DNA from: Alkalibacillus silvisoli | Lineage (GTDB): Bacteria > Bacillota > Bacilli > Bacillales > Alkalibacillaceae | Reading direction: 5' to 3' | DNA length: 64,000 bases | Assembly: GCF_039521975.1 (NCBI RefSeq) | Contig: NZ_BAAACZ010000005.1 | Span: 184,074-248,073, forward strand | Shown: positions 25,362 to 34,181 of the stretch, in pieces | Position numbering within the stretch: the first letter of the stretch is position 1 | Layout of the letters: each line of letters opens with the position of its first letter | Notes under the pieces: model-generated | The model's database searches: none | Told to the model about the DNA's origin: nothing | The model's input: only the letters and a program-made list of their open reading frames with translations | Translations under genes and position numbers: made by a program

Positions 25362-25742
25362 CTACTCCAGTAACTCTGCTTCTAAAAGCATGCCATATTC
25401 TTCGTTCCACTCTCCGATTCCTTCTTTAGCTTTAGGACTAACAATTGTCGCTGTACCATCATCATGGAACCAAATAACATAATCCAGCTCCTCTCCTGTC
25501 TCATTTAACACATGAGTAACAATTACATCTTGAGTTCGGTCCATATTCGGCAGATCATGATCGCCCCATTCAACTTCATCCCAGTAACCTTTATACCGCT
25601 CAAGACTACCTTGTGAGATTGTATACTCCTCATCTCCTGTATCCACTTCCATTCTAGTGACCTCTTCATCATTACCCATTGTTGTAATGCCAACAATAAC
25701 AACGACGGCAATTAAAGAAACTAATGTCCATTTCATTCTCAT
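25362..25742 (-). CDS. Hypothetical exported protein
   Basis: A 126-residue protein with an N-terminal hydrophobic segment (residues 5-20, WTLVSLIAVVVIVGITTM) acting as signal or anchor and a small acidic extracellular domain rich in Trp and Asp. No lipobox is present. No family is recognised. AGAGG precedes the ATG by 7 nt. A frame of 72 codons beginning at 25890 overlaps its start but looks non-coding. Confidence 0.55.
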   Translation of the reverse strand: MRMKWTLVSLIAVVVIVGITTMGNDEEVTRMEVDTGDEEYTISQGSLERYKGYWDEVEWGDHDLPNMDRTQDVIVTHVLNETGEELDYVIWFHDDGTATIVSPKAKEGIGEWNEEYGMLLEAELLE

Positions 25743-26134
25743 GCTGCATCCTCTTTCTATAACTTTTTCGGTAATAATTTAGCGTACTGCTTTTAGCGCT
25801 TGCTTTGAAAATTGATGACTGATTCAAGTCATGCCATTCTATTCGTTTCGCCCAATCATCCATTTTCTCTAATTTTGAATCATAATACAATCCTTTCTAT
25901 TTCAGTTCAACATCTAGTTCGAAAGACAAATCTTCGTTAAAGTTTCTAGAGGAAAATGATCAAACTTACGCAAACTGTCAAAATAGCTTCAGGAGGATAC
26001 ATGTCACCAACAACTCATTTCGATCCAAATCTTTTCTATCACAACTTTCACTTTCAAATTAACTCTTCAAAATTATTTTAATATTATGGTAACATATTTT
26101 TATACACTAAAATTATTTTTGGAGTGAACGCGTT
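25743..26134. other. AT-rich intergenic region
   Basis: About 390 bp between divergent genes. It presumably holds the promoters of both. I see no repeat, RNA gene or convincing short gene here. Confidence 0.5.
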
Positions 26135-26476
26135 TTGGGAATAACTTTTACACTCTTAACTGTTTTATATACAGGTGCTGCTGGGTTAATCAGGCACTTC
26201 TTTTTTAAAGGTGAGGAACATGAAATTAATAAATCAGATGGTGCCAAAATATTTAGAGTAGGGCTAGGCATAATAATAGTCACAGGGGTTGTATCATTTA
26301 CTGCGATCGGCATTAGTAACTGGCCTTATACCCTTTATTTGCTTCTTTTTTTGGCCATTGTGTTTTTAGGATTCACCGCATATTTAGAATGGCTTTATTT
26401 GAGAAATTCAAACATCTACGCCTTTACTCTTACCACATTAGCCTTAGTCGTGATTAGTATTTACTACTTTTTCTAA
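26135..26476 (+). CDS. DUF4181-like membrane protein
   Basis: A 113-residue protein with four hydrophobic segments (about 2-18, 42-60, 65-88 and 92-113). The pattern, with an HFFFKGEEHEINKSD loop after the first helix, resembles DUF4181 proteins of Bacillaceae; the assignment is from memory. The start is a TTG at 26135 with GGAG about 12 nt upstream, weaker than most here. Function unknown. Confidence 0.6.
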   Translation: MGITFTLLTVLYTGAAGLIRHFFFKGEEHEINKSDGAKIFRVGLGIIIVTGVVSFTAIGISNWPYTLYLLLFLAIVFLGFTAYLEWLYLRNSNIYAFTLTTLALVVISIYYFF

Positions 26477-26570
26477 ACAAAAGTCATTCTAATTATTTTT
26501 TTCTAAACATGTATAATCCTCCAATTCTATGCACACCCTACTAAAGGATTATTCCTAAAGGAGGGAAATC

Positions 26571-26762
26571 ATGGAGGTCAGTCGTGCGCAAGAAATTTTT
26601 GAATCGCCTACATTAATCGATGTCAGCTACCAAGGCCAACCCGTCTTTATTCAAGACATACACCCAGGTGAAAACAAAGTAACAATCTCACCCTTAACCG
26701 ACGTCGATGATAAACAAGACATTGAGATTGACCAATTAGTTGAAGAAGAATCTACTCACTAA
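26571..26762 (+). CDS. sspH: Small acid-soluble spore protein H
   Basis: A 63-residue H-type SASP, expected in the spore core. The family pattern is visible: MEVSRAQEIFESPTLIDVSY, then G-x-P-V-F-I-Q-D, a short acidic middle and IEIDQLVEEE at the end. SspH proteins are minor SASPs made late in the forespore, usually under sigma-G. AAAGGAGGG precedes the ATG. A paralogue starts 14 bp after its stop, so the two form a tandem pair. Confidence 0.88.
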   Translation: MEVSRAQEIFESPTLIDVSYQGQPVFIQDIHPGENKVTISPLTDVDDKQDIEIDQLVEEESTH

Positions 26763-26776
26763 TTAGGAGGTATTTG

Positions 26777-26971
26777 ATGGATCGAAAAAGAGCTAAAGAA
26801 ATTTCCCAATCCCCTGACATGAAAGACGTGCAATATAACGGCGAGCGTATTTACATACAGCACGTCGATGACCAATCTGGAAAAGCACGCATTTATTCAC
26901 TGAATGACCCCGCTCAGCAATTTGACGTTGAAGTCGGACAACTGTTTGAAAATGATGACCTAAAGAAATAA
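26777..26971 (+). CDS. sspH: Small acid-soluble spore protein H (second copy)
   Basis: A 64-residue H-type SASP and the better match to the family consensus: RAKEISQSPDMKDVQYNGER, then IYIQHVDDQSGKARIY, and VEVGQLFEN near the end. It differs substantially from its upstream neighbour, so the duplication is old. The ATG at 26777 follows AGGAGGT closely; an overlapping TTG at 26774 is less likely. Cotranscription with the first copy is likely. Confidence 0.9.
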   Translation: MDRKRAKEISQSPDMKDVQYNGERIYIQHVDDQSGKARIYSLNDPAQQFDVEVGQLFENDDLKK

Positions 26972-26973
26972 AA

Positions 26974-26998
26974 CCAACCTCAAAACGAAAGAGGTTGG
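26974..26998 (+). terminator. Hairpin after the sspH pair
   Basis: CCAACCTC (26974-26981) pairs with GAGGTTGG (26991-26998). No T tract follows, so termination is uncertain. Confidence 0.4.
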
Positions 26999-27064
26999 GA
27001 CAAAAGGGTTGAAGTGTGGTGAAAACACGAACGTTTAGTATTTCACCTTAAGTTAACCAGTTAC

Positions 27065-27180
27065 TTTATGGAATCAAAATGCGTAGGCTCCTGCGGGTAG
27101 CAAAGGTGAGACCACAGTGCGTAGTACGAGTAGGCTCACCCGCCGCCTGCGGAAAGCGAAGCATTTTGATGGAGCGATGA
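27065..27180. repeat. Palindromic structured repeat element
   Basis: ATCAAAATGC (27073-27082) and GCATTTTGAT (27161-27170) are exact inverted repeats enclosing about 78 bp. The interior includes GTAGGCTCCTGCGGG, a second TAGGCTCACC and CCGCCTGCGGAAAGCGAAGC. Elements with this CTCCTGCGGG/GCGGAAAGCGAAGC make-up are, from memory, dispersed between genes in many Bacillaceae genomes. It is much richer in G+C than its surroundings. It could be a MITE-like repeat or structured RNA. Confidence 0.65.
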
Positions 27181-27190
27181 TTAGAAAATT

Positions 27191-27231
27191 AAAACCCGAA
27201 CGAATTTAAATTACAATTTCGTTCGGGTTTT
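27191..27231. terminator. Bidirectional terminator
   Basis: AAAACCCGAACGAA (27191-27204) pairs with TTCGTTCGGGTTTT (27218-27231). Confidence 0.85.
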
Positions 27232-27271
27232 GTGTATTAATGCTTAGTATTGTGTCAACCTCTCGTTTTAA

Positions 27272-27943
27272 TTATTGTTCTGACTCAATCAACTCTTGTA
27301 TAAATTGATACAACTCATTTTGCTCATCAACACGATAAGAACCAGACATGACACCAACTCGTATAAAGTGTTCATCAACTTCAATACGTTTTTGACCAAC
27401 ACGTTGATCTATATTAAGAAAAATTCTGTCCTCAGGAGGAATCGAAACACCACTTCGTAACGTCAAATCATTGAAACCACTTAAGATTCGATTGATCGTT
27501 TCTTCATCATCCACAACGACTTCATTAGGATCCCAAGGAACCAAGCCAGAAGGGTTAATCGTAATCTCCTGGACCTCTTCAATTTCTTCATCCTTTAAAA
27601 CTTCACCTAACGTTGTTGTTTGAACTTGAGTAATCACGGTGAATCCCGCTAAAATCAACACCATCACAAATACAAACGCCACTTTCATTAAACGTCCCGT
27701 AACCGCTGTTAAAGCTAAACGGATTGACGTAGAAAAAACCGTCAACACACCAATGAATACCCAATTTGATGCGATGATATCCACCACACTTGTTACACCA
27801 TATAAGTATAGGTCAAAGATCAGCTGAAACCCTATGTACGTTATGATGGTAAAAAAAGCTGCCGTCCACCACTTAAAGTTATTCGAGGCTAAAATTGAAA
27901 ACAAAACAGCCAATACTGGAACTAAAATTTCTACAACATTCAA
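27272..27943 (-). CDS. Hypothetical membrane protein, paralogue of its neighbour
   Basis: A 223-residue protein with four predicted membrane helices in the first 110 residues and a C-terminal soluble domain (about 115-223). The layout is the same as in the gene starting upstream at 28630, and both contain a K-W-W motif in the first loop (NNFKWWTAAF here, KKWWSAPV there). I cannot name a family. The start appears to be TTG at 27943 with GGGAGG about 11 nt upstream. The gap to the upstream gene is 21 bp, so they are probably cotranscribed. Confidence 0.6.
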   Translation of the reverse strand: MNVVEILVPVLAVLFSILASNNFKWWTAAFFTIITYIGFQLIFDLYLYGVTSVVDIIASNWVFIGVLTVFSTSIRLALTAVTGRLMKVAFVFVMVLILAGFTVITQVQTTTLGEVLKDEEIEEVQEITINPSGLVPWDPNEVVVDDEETINRILSGFNDLTLRSGVSIPPEDRIFLNIDQRVGQKRIEVDEHFIRVGVMSGSYRVDEQNELYQFIQELIESEQ

Positions 27944-27964
27944 ACCCTAAAATCCTCCCACTCC

Positions 27965-28630
27965 CTACTCTGATTCATGCCACTCAATCAAGTCATGTTC
28001 CATCAAGGCATCCACTTGACTTTGATCTTTTATATAATAGTTTTGATTAGCAAAGTATAGGTTCCTGTGCTGGTCAATTTCAATGACATGTCGGTTACCA
28101 TCACTAAATAACTCAATCGTATGACTCCGACTCGGCCACAATTCTTGCTCTTTAAGTTCGATCCGTTGTAACTTCTCTTCTAATTGACTCAACAACCTCG
28201 CTTCATCATGCGTCGCATAAGCCCGGTCATTTCTCTCAAAATCTAAATGGTCTATACTATAATCTTCACCTAACTCCTCAATTAAAATTTCTTTCATTGT
28301 TGTATGTTTTGATTGCTCTATAGAGATTAATAAGCCTAGACACAAAACGAAAATCGAAACAAACACAATTGGAACTAATTTATTGTTCCAGATCCGATTC
28401 AATGCGAAGTAAGATACAAACGATGCAATCGTAAAAAAGATAATCGATTCGAAGGGATAGAATATTGTTTCACCCATTACGAACTGTTCAAATATAGTAT
28501 AAACAAAGAAATAGACTAATACCGTTACAACGGGGGCTGACCACCATTTCTTTATAAACAGAGACACTATGACACCTGCTAGTAACACCATTCCATACAA
28601 TACTAACCGAAACAAAACAATGTCGCTCAA
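27965..28630 (-). CDS. Hypothetical membrane protein, first of a paralogous pair
   Basis: A 221-residue protein with four predicted helices (about 5-25, 30-50, 58-80 and 86-105) and a C-terminal soluble part. That part ends with a short two-strand region (RHVIEIDQHRNLYFANQNYY). The layout matches the downstream gene, which suggests an old duplication. The start is TTG at 28630 with AGGAGG 6 nt upstream. No known domain recognised. Confidence 0.6.
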   Translation of the reverse strand: MSDIVLFRLVLYGMVLLAGVIVSLFIKKWWSAPVVTVLVYFFVYTIFEQFVMGETIFYPFESIIFFTIASFVSYFALNRIWNNKLVPIVFVSIFVLCLGLLISIEQSKHTTMKEILIEELGEDYSIDHLDFERNDRAYATHDEARLLSQLEEKLQRIELKEQELWPSRSHTIELFSDGNRHVIEIDQHRNLYFANQNYYIKDQSQVDALMEHDLIEWHESE

Positions 28631-28708
28631 GGAAATCCTCCTCTAACAAACTTACCCTCCATTAACTATGGAACTGTCACGAATTCATAATGTTCTTTTT
28701 ATAGCTAT

Positions 28709-29494
28709 CTAAAACTTTACACTAAAGTTAGTAAATTGATGAAGTCCTGTGCCATGTCGATCTAATTCATTAATTTTCAAATAGCTTGAAGCCTCACTTA
28801 CTTCTTTAAGTATATTAGCATTCATCCCTAACTGATTATGGCTACCAAATACTTGAGTAACATTCGGTATATTTGCAATTTTTTCAAGGGAATTAACAAG
28901 GTCACTCGGGTTTGTCGTTTTGAAGAATGCATATACAGGCGCCCCTTGATAAAGGAGATCACCAGTAAATAAAAAGCCCGTAAGCTGATCACTAATACAA
29001 ATATGCCCAGGTGAATGACCAGGTGTATGATAAATGGTTAAGGACCTTCCACCTAAGTCAATAACATCACCATCATGCAATAACTGACTTGGCTTACCTT
29101 GAAATGGCTTATATGTACTTGGATCAAAAGATGATGGTGGTTCTTTTGTTAAATCACGTGCTATATCATAGCGGATTTGTTCAATAGGAAGACCTTTAAT
29201 TCCATTAACTAACCAATCCTCTTCTAACTCATGAACCAACAGATCTTGATAAGAGCCGTGACTTCCAATGTGATCCCAATGAACATGAGTCGTGACAACC
29301 TTGATTGGTAAATCTGTTAATTGGTTTGTCACTCTTTTCAAATCATCAATACCTAATCCTGTATCAATTAGTACTGCTTCATTATCACCCAATAGCAAAA
29401 ATGAATGTACTTTCTCCCAATGCCCATACTCACTTATGGCATAAGTCTTTTTATGAATTGTTTGAACGGTAAACCATGGATCAGTCAATCGCAT
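28709..29494 (-). CDS. MBL-fold metallo-hydrolase
   Basis: A 261-residue metallo-beta-lactamase-fold hydrolase. The metal motif T-H-V-H-W-D-H is at 69-75 (His70, His72, Asp74, His75), with further ligands likely in HTPGHSPGH (about 155), FTGDLLYQG and the C-terminal VFGSHNQ. The substrate cannot be told from sequence; relatives include glyoxalase II-like thioesterases and lactonases. GGAG precedes the ATG by about 8 nt. It is flanked by an unrelated membrane-protein pair and seems to be transcribed alone. Confidence 0.88.
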   Translation of the reverse strand: MRLTDPWFTVQTIHKKTYAISEYGHWEKVHSFLLLGDNEAVLIDTGLGIDDLKRVTNQLTDLPIKVVTTHVHWDHIGSHGSYQDLLVHELEEDWLVNGIKGLPIEQIRYDIARDLTKEPPSSFDPSTYKPFQGKPSQLLHDGDVIDLGGRSLTIYHTPGHSPGHICISDQLTGFLFTGDLLYQGAPVYAFFKTTNPSDLVNSLEKIANIPNVTQVFGSHNQLGMNANILKEVSEASSYLKINELDRHGTGLHQFTNFSVKF

Positions 29495-29695
29495 TTTACC
29501 CTCTCCACTTCAAAGAATTGTGAGATTAGAAGTTGGTGAATCAATGTCTTAAAACTTTTCTACCATTCTACAACCATAATTCCAAAAAATCAAAATATTA
29601 TTTAAGTTCTAAGCGGTTTATTTGTCTAAAGGTAAACCAACTTATAATATTAACATATGTAGGAAAGCTAATAGCAAAATCCATGAGGTGATACT

Positions 29696-29866
29696 ATGTC
29701 AAAGAATGTGTGGATGTTTATCTTAATTTTAGCAACGGCGATCATGGCTGTTATGAACCGAATATACGGCCACCCTGTCACCTTCTTCATCGCGCTAACT
29801 CTCGTCCTTTTAGCGCTTACGATTATTTTGGTGGGTTCATTTCGCCGTCAAAAAAAGGAAGAGTAA
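29696..29866 (+). CDS. Small two-helix membrane protein (56 aa)
   Basis: ATG at 29696 follows GAGGTGAT and opens a 56-codon frame. The product has two hydrophobic helices (about 5-20, WMFILILATAIMAVM, and 27-48, PVTFFIALTLVLLALTIILV) and a basic-acidic tail, RRQKKEE. No family recognised. Good start signal and composition make it a likely real small gene. Confidence 0.55.
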   Translation: MSKNVWMFILILATAIMAVMNRIYGHPVTFFIALTLVLLALTIILVGSFRRQKKEE

Positions 29867-29965
29867 AGAGGATTCACTAAGTGGCGAGGGCTTAGAGAAA
29901 AGAAACGACATGTGCTTTAAAAAAGTGTTGAAGGAAAATCGAGTATGAATTCAAACAAGCTCCCA

Positions 29966-30442
29966 TTAATCCCTCTCCATTTTCCGATCAAAGAATATTT
30001 CTCGAGTCGATGAATCATCTCGATTTTCCATTTGTATTTCTTGAACTAATAGCAGTCCATCTTCTTCTAAGTGTACCTCTAGGCTCCCAGTATTCCCAAA
30101 TTCATCAGAACCATAGTCAAAAAAACCGTAACCATTACTAAGCTCATCCATTTCTCCGAATAAGGTTTGAAGTAGTCGACCGTGCTCCCCGACTTCATCA
30201 TAATGAATAACAAACTCACCATCCTCTTCTTTAATTTGTAAGATTTCATACGGACGTTCTTCGCCTTCATAAGTCACCCAAGCACCTAGGTACTCCTCTA
30301 CATCCATTGGGTTTCCATTTTGAAAATCAACTAACACATCATCAAGGTTATCCGGCGTGTCAACCGTTTCTGTTTCATCTTGTTCACTTTGACAAGCTGA
30401 TAAGACTAATATTGTTATAAATAGAATTATAATTTTTTTCAT
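29966..30442 (-). CDS. Hypothetical lipoprotein
   Basis: A 158-residue lipoprotein: signal peptide core (3-12, IIILFITILVLSAC) with Cys16 as the lipidated residue. The mature protein is small, acidic and predicted beta-rich, with E-x-L-G-A-W near residue 50 and a symmetrical series of strands after it. No family recognised. It is divergent from cydD. Confidence 0.65.
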   Translation of the reverse strand: MKKIIILFITILVLSACQSEQDETETVDTPDNLDDVLVDFQNGNPMDVEEYLGAWVTYEGEERPYEILQIKEEDGEFVIHYDEVGEHGRLLQTLFGEMDELSNGYGFFDYGSDEFGNTGSLEVHLEEDGLLLVQEIQMENRDDSSTREIFFDRKMERD

Positions 30443-30607
30443 GTTGTTATTTCCCTTCCTTCATCAATCAACTATCTACATTATAAACCATTTTGCAACA
30501 TTTCTGAGACTATTCATTAAAATTTCACCAGCTAACTAGACCATTTTAATTAAAAAACAGCTATTAAAAGCGTAAAATAGAACTAGAAGAACGAAAGGAC
30601 GTATCTT

Positions 30608-32323
30608 ATGTCACTACTTAGAACACTCATAAAACGCCAAAAATTGTTGCTTATTTGCTTAGTTAGCTTTTTATTAGCTTTTGCAATCATCATTCAAGCT
30701 TATTTAATTGTATCAATTATTGAGGATATCTTCCTTAATGATGCTAGCTTTAATGCGATCATTTCAAGCTTGATTCTTTTATTCGTTATTATTTCATTAA
30801 GAACATTATTGAATTATATAAATGGGGCAATTGGCATTCAGATGGCCAGTCAAGCTAAGTCAAAGCTTCGAATCCGTATTTTAAACCATTTTACAAAACA
30901 GCCAATCGACTTAGCGTCACAGGGCCGCTCAGGTGAGAAAGTCTCAACTTTACTGAATGTCGTTGAACAAACTGACAGTTACTTTAGTCAGTATTTACCG
31001 AAAATGATTCAAGCTGCTATTGTACCCATTGCGATTCTCATTGTCATCTTTACGCAAAATTGGCTGTCTGGTGTCATCATTTTAATAACCGCACCATTTA
31101 TCCCTATATTTATGGCGATTATCGGGATGAAAACGAAAGACAAATCTGAGGAACAGTTAAATGAGCTGTCATCTTTTTCTGGGCAATTTTTAGATTCTCT
31201 TAAAGGCTTAACGACACTTAAATTGTTTGGCCAGTCTGACAATGAAAAAAGTAAGATCGAAACAAGAAGCATTGACTTTCGCCAAGCAACACTTAGTGTA
31301 TTGGTCGTTGCGTTTACATCTGCATTTATGATGGAGCTTATTTCGATGTTAAGCATGGGCTTGATTGCGCTTGAACTAGCATTAGGATTAATCATTTTTG
31401 ATTCGATTACTTTTCAGACAGCGTTTTTCGTTTTATTATTAGCACCTGAATTTTATATTGCTTTAAAAGATTTAAGTAGTGCCTTTCATAGTGGGCGAGA
31501 AAGCATAACAGCTGGAAAGAAGATTGATGAACAATTAAATGAAAAAGTTGAAGATTTAACCTGGGGAGAGAGTCCACTTCAATCAGCCCCGCCTCGTCTT
31601 GAACTTCAACATATAAGCTTTAGTTATAAAGATCAAGTGACCTTAAAGGAGATTACAACGACAATTGAAGCCAAGCAACAAGTCGCAATCGTTGGTAATA
31701 GTGGATCAGGTAAATCAACATTGTTAAACGTCATTGCAAGGCTTCTACCCACACAAAAAGGACAGATTAATGTTAATGGCACAGCGCAATCAGAATTAAA
31801 TGAGGCAGATTGGTTTAATGAACTTTCTTACATTTCACAGCACCCTTATATTTTCACCGGTTCTATTTATGACAATATCGCCTTAAGTAACCCTTCTGCT
31901 TCAAGTGAAGAGGTCATAAAGGCTTCTGAAAAAGCTGGATTAAAAGAACTTATTCAATCATTAGATGAGGGGATTCATACTGATGTCGGTGAAGGTGGAC
32001 GTGGGCTTTCTGGCGGTGAGAAACAACGACTCGCCTTAGCGCGTGCCTTTTTAAAGCAGCCATCACTCATTTTATTCGATGAGCCAACGACCGGACTTGA
32101 TTTAAAAACAGAACGAATTTTAAATGATTCAATTGACAAACTAGCACAGCAGGCAACCGTCATCACAGTGGCACATCGCATGCACACAATTAAGAAATCA
32201 GATCAAATCTTAGTGCTTGAAGAAGGGGAATTGATTGGATCAGGTACTCACCAAGAACTAAGAAATGAAAACCTGACATACAGAGCGTTAATTGGAGAGT
32301 CAACTGGAGGTGAGAAGACATGA
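30608..32323 (+). CDS. cydD: Thiol exporter ABC subunit CydD
   Basis: A 571-residue ABC exporter half: six membrane helices (about 15-310) followed by an ATPase domain. Walker A is GNSGSGKST (near 367), the signature is LSGGEKQRL (near 470) and Walker B is LILFDEP. With CydC it exports cysteine and glutathione-type thiols to the cell exterior and is needed to assemble cytochrome bd. AAAGGA lies before the ATG. The stop overlaps the start of cydC by 4 bp. In B. subtilis cydABCD is one operon; here cydAB lies about 9 kb away on the other strand. Confidence 0.93.
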   Translation: MSLLRTLIKRQKLLLICLVSFLLAFAIIIQAYLIVSIIEDIFLNDASFNAIISSLILLFVIISLRTLLNYINGAIGIQMASQAKSKLRIRILNHFTKQPIDLASQGRSGEKVSTLLNVVEQTDSYFSQYLPKMIQAAIVPIAILIVIFTQNWLSGVIILITAPFIPIFMAIIGMKTKDKSEEQLNELSSFSGQFLDSLKGLTTLKLFGQSDNEKSKIETRSIDFRQATLSVLVVAFTSAFMMELISMLSMGLIALELALGLIIFDSITFQTAFFVLLLAPEFYIALKDLSSAFHSGRESITAGKKIDEQLNEKVEDLTWGESPLQSAPPRLELQHISFSYKDQVTLKEITTTIEAKQQVAIVGNSGSGKSTLLNVIARLLPTQKGQINVNGTAQSELNEADWFNELSYISQHPYIFTGSIYDNIALSNPSASSEEVIKASEKAGLKELIQSLDEGIHTDVGEGGRGLSGGEKQRLALARAFLKQPSLILFDEPTTGLDLKTERILNDSIDKLAQQATVITVAHRMHTIKKSDQILVLEEGELIGSGTHQELRNENLTYRALIGESTGGEKT

Positions 32324-34011
32324 TTGGGCTATCTATTGTTATGAAACAGCTGATGCAAGAAAAGCGCGATGTCTTACTATCTATTTTCTTTGGATTTATT
32401 GCTGGCATTGCAGCAGTTGGGCTTTTCACCGCTAGTGGTTATTTAATTTCACAAGCTGCATTAGGCGTACCCATCTATGCCTTAACTGTTGTGATTGCCA
32501 TAGTGAAGTTGTTAGGCTTTACGAGAGCTTTGGCACGCTATAGTGAACGTTACTTTTCCCACAGAGCAACTTTTACAATGATGAGTCACGTTCGTGTCCA
32601 ATTTTTTGAAAAGCTACAACACTTATCACCTGCTAGGATTCAACGATTTCGCTCAGGTGATTTATTATCGCGTGCTGTTTCAAATGTTGATTCCTTACAA
32701 AACTTTTTCTTAAGAATCTTTTATCCGCCAATTGTACTTATGCTTATTTTCTTAAGTACGATTTTATTCACTTTATATTTCTCAATCTGGATTGCGATCC
32801 TTTTAGTCCTTGGTCTTCTATTATCAACAATTGTATTGCCGGTACTGTTCGCTAAGCTTGCCCAAACAAACGAACAAAGTGTCCACGAACACGAAAGCCA
32901 ATTATCATCACAAGCAACAGAGCTTTTATTCGGCTTTCAAGACTTGAAGATTCATCAACAACTCAATCAAAAGCTTGATGAGTTTAAAGAGTCAAACGAA
33001 GATTACATCGACACACAAGCAAAAGACCGTAAACACGAGCTTATCAATCAAGTATTTGACGGCTGGGTCGGATTATTGATGGCTTGGGCCGTATTAGCTG
33101 TTGGGGGATGGTTGATTGCAAATGGTCAAATGGAAGGTGTTTGGCTAGCCATGTTCATGCTCTTAACGCTAACAGTCTTTGAAAACACCGCACCCATGGC
33201 AGCATTTCCACAACATTTTAATGAAAATAAACAAGCAGCAAACCGTGTGTTCTTTAAACAAGATCAAACTACAAAACCTTCCCAACCGTTAGGAGATGCT
33301 GGAGCTATGGAGGTGTCTTTTTGGAATGTTCACTTCACATACCCAGAAGAACAATTAGAAACACTCCATGACATTAATTTATCAATTCCAGCTAGCCAAA
33401 AAACTGCCATTGTCGGAGCGAGCGGGTCTGGTAAGTCAACATTACTACAATTAATTTTAAAATTAGAAGAACCTAATGATGGGCAGCTATTTATTAATAG
33501 TGGACGAATTTCTGAAGTTGAGCCTGAAAGCCTGTGGAAACAGACGAACACGATCCTTCAAGATCAGCACTTTTTCGCCGGAACCATTCGAGATAATCTG
33601 TTATCTGATGCCAATGACGAACAATTGACTTACGCATTAAAACGAGCACGATTGGAGCAATTCTCTCTGAATGATGCCGTCTATGAACAAGGCGATAACT
33701 TATCAGGCGGTGAAAAACAACGACTCGCAATCGCAAGAACATTTTTACGCGATGCGAATCTATGGCTATTAGATGAAGCAACATCTTCATTAGACCATAT
33801 CACGGCAAAAGAAGTGATGAATGAAATATTCAAAGACGCTTCTAACGACACTCTAATACTCGTTAGCCACAACTTACAAGGACTTGAGCAGATGGATCAA
33901 ATCATCGTGATGGACAGCGGCGAAGTAGTTGAAGAAGGAACGTTTGATGAGCTGATGGAACAAAAGAGCTTCTTTTACCAGTTAAAACAAATTGAAAACG
34001 ATACCCTGTAG
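32320..34011 (+). CDS. cydC: Thiol exporter ABC subunit CydC
   Basis: A 563-residue ABC exporter half that pairs with CydD. Membrane helices fill about 15-305; the ATPase domain has Walker A GASGSGKST (near 368), signature LSGGEKQRL (near 464) and Walker B WLLDEA. The segment RALARYSERYFSHRATF near residue 70 is characteristic of CydC. Its ATG lies in the ATGA overlap with cydD, with GGAGGT upstream. After its stop come the decayed repeat R4 and a bidirectional terminator. Confidence 0.93.
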   Translation: MIGLSIVMKQLMQEKRDVLLSIFFGFIAGIAAVGLFTASGYLISQAALGVPIYALTVVIAIVKLLGFTRALARYSERYFSHRATFTMMSHVRVQFFEKLQHLSPARIQRFRSGDLLSRAVSNVDSLQNFFLRIFYPPIVLMLIFLSTILFTLYFSIWIAILLVLGLLLSTIVLPVLFAKLAQTNEQSVHEHESQLSSQATELLFGFQDLKIHQQLNQKLDEFKESNEDYIDTQAKDRKHELINQVFDGWVGLLMAWAVLAVGGWLIANGQMEGVWLAMFMLLTLTVFENTAPMAAFPQHFNENKQAANRVFFKQDQTTKPSQPLGDAGAMEVSFWNVHFTYPEEQLETLHDINLSIPASQKTAIVGASGSGKSTLLQLILKLEEPNDGQLFINSGRISEVEPESLWKQTNTILQDQHFFAGTIRDNLLSDANDEQLTYALKRARLEQFSLNDAVYEQGDNLSGGEKQRLAIARTFLRDANLWLLDEATSSLDHITAKEVMNEIFKDASNDTLILVSHNLQGLEQMDQIIVMDSGEVVEEGTFDELMEQKSFFYQLKQIENDTL

Positions 34012-34020
34012 CTTCAAGGT

Positions 34021-34108
34021 GCGAGTTATTGCCGGGCGGAGTGGGGTTAGTGCCGGACGAAGCGGAGTTAATGCCAGTTGAGATGCGACTATAACCAGAC
34101 AAGCCCCC
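34021..34108 (-). repeat. Decayed 21-bp repeat array R4
   Basis: On the plus strand tgccgg-type cores occur at 34030, 34051 and 34072, again 21 bp apart; read on the minus strand they resemble TCCGGCACTAACCCC and its relatives. Only about four diverged monomers remain. It lies between convergent genes. Confidence 0.75.
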
Positions 34109-34129
34109 CATTCATTAGCATAAGCTGAA

Positions 34130-34160
34130 AAGGAACTTGGATTAATCCAAGTTCCTTCCT
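34130..34160. terminator. Bidirectional terminator
   Basis: AAGGAACTTGGA (34130-34141) and TCCAAGTTCCTT (34146-34157) form a perfect 12-bp stem with a 4-nt loop between convergent genes. Confidence 0.8.
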
Positions 34161-34181
34161 ATTTTCACCTAAAGCTTAGCG

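Noticed and set aside
25672..25890. 72-codon ORF overlapping the 126-residue gene
   Set aside because: TTG start, odd composition, and overlap with the start of a better-supported gene.
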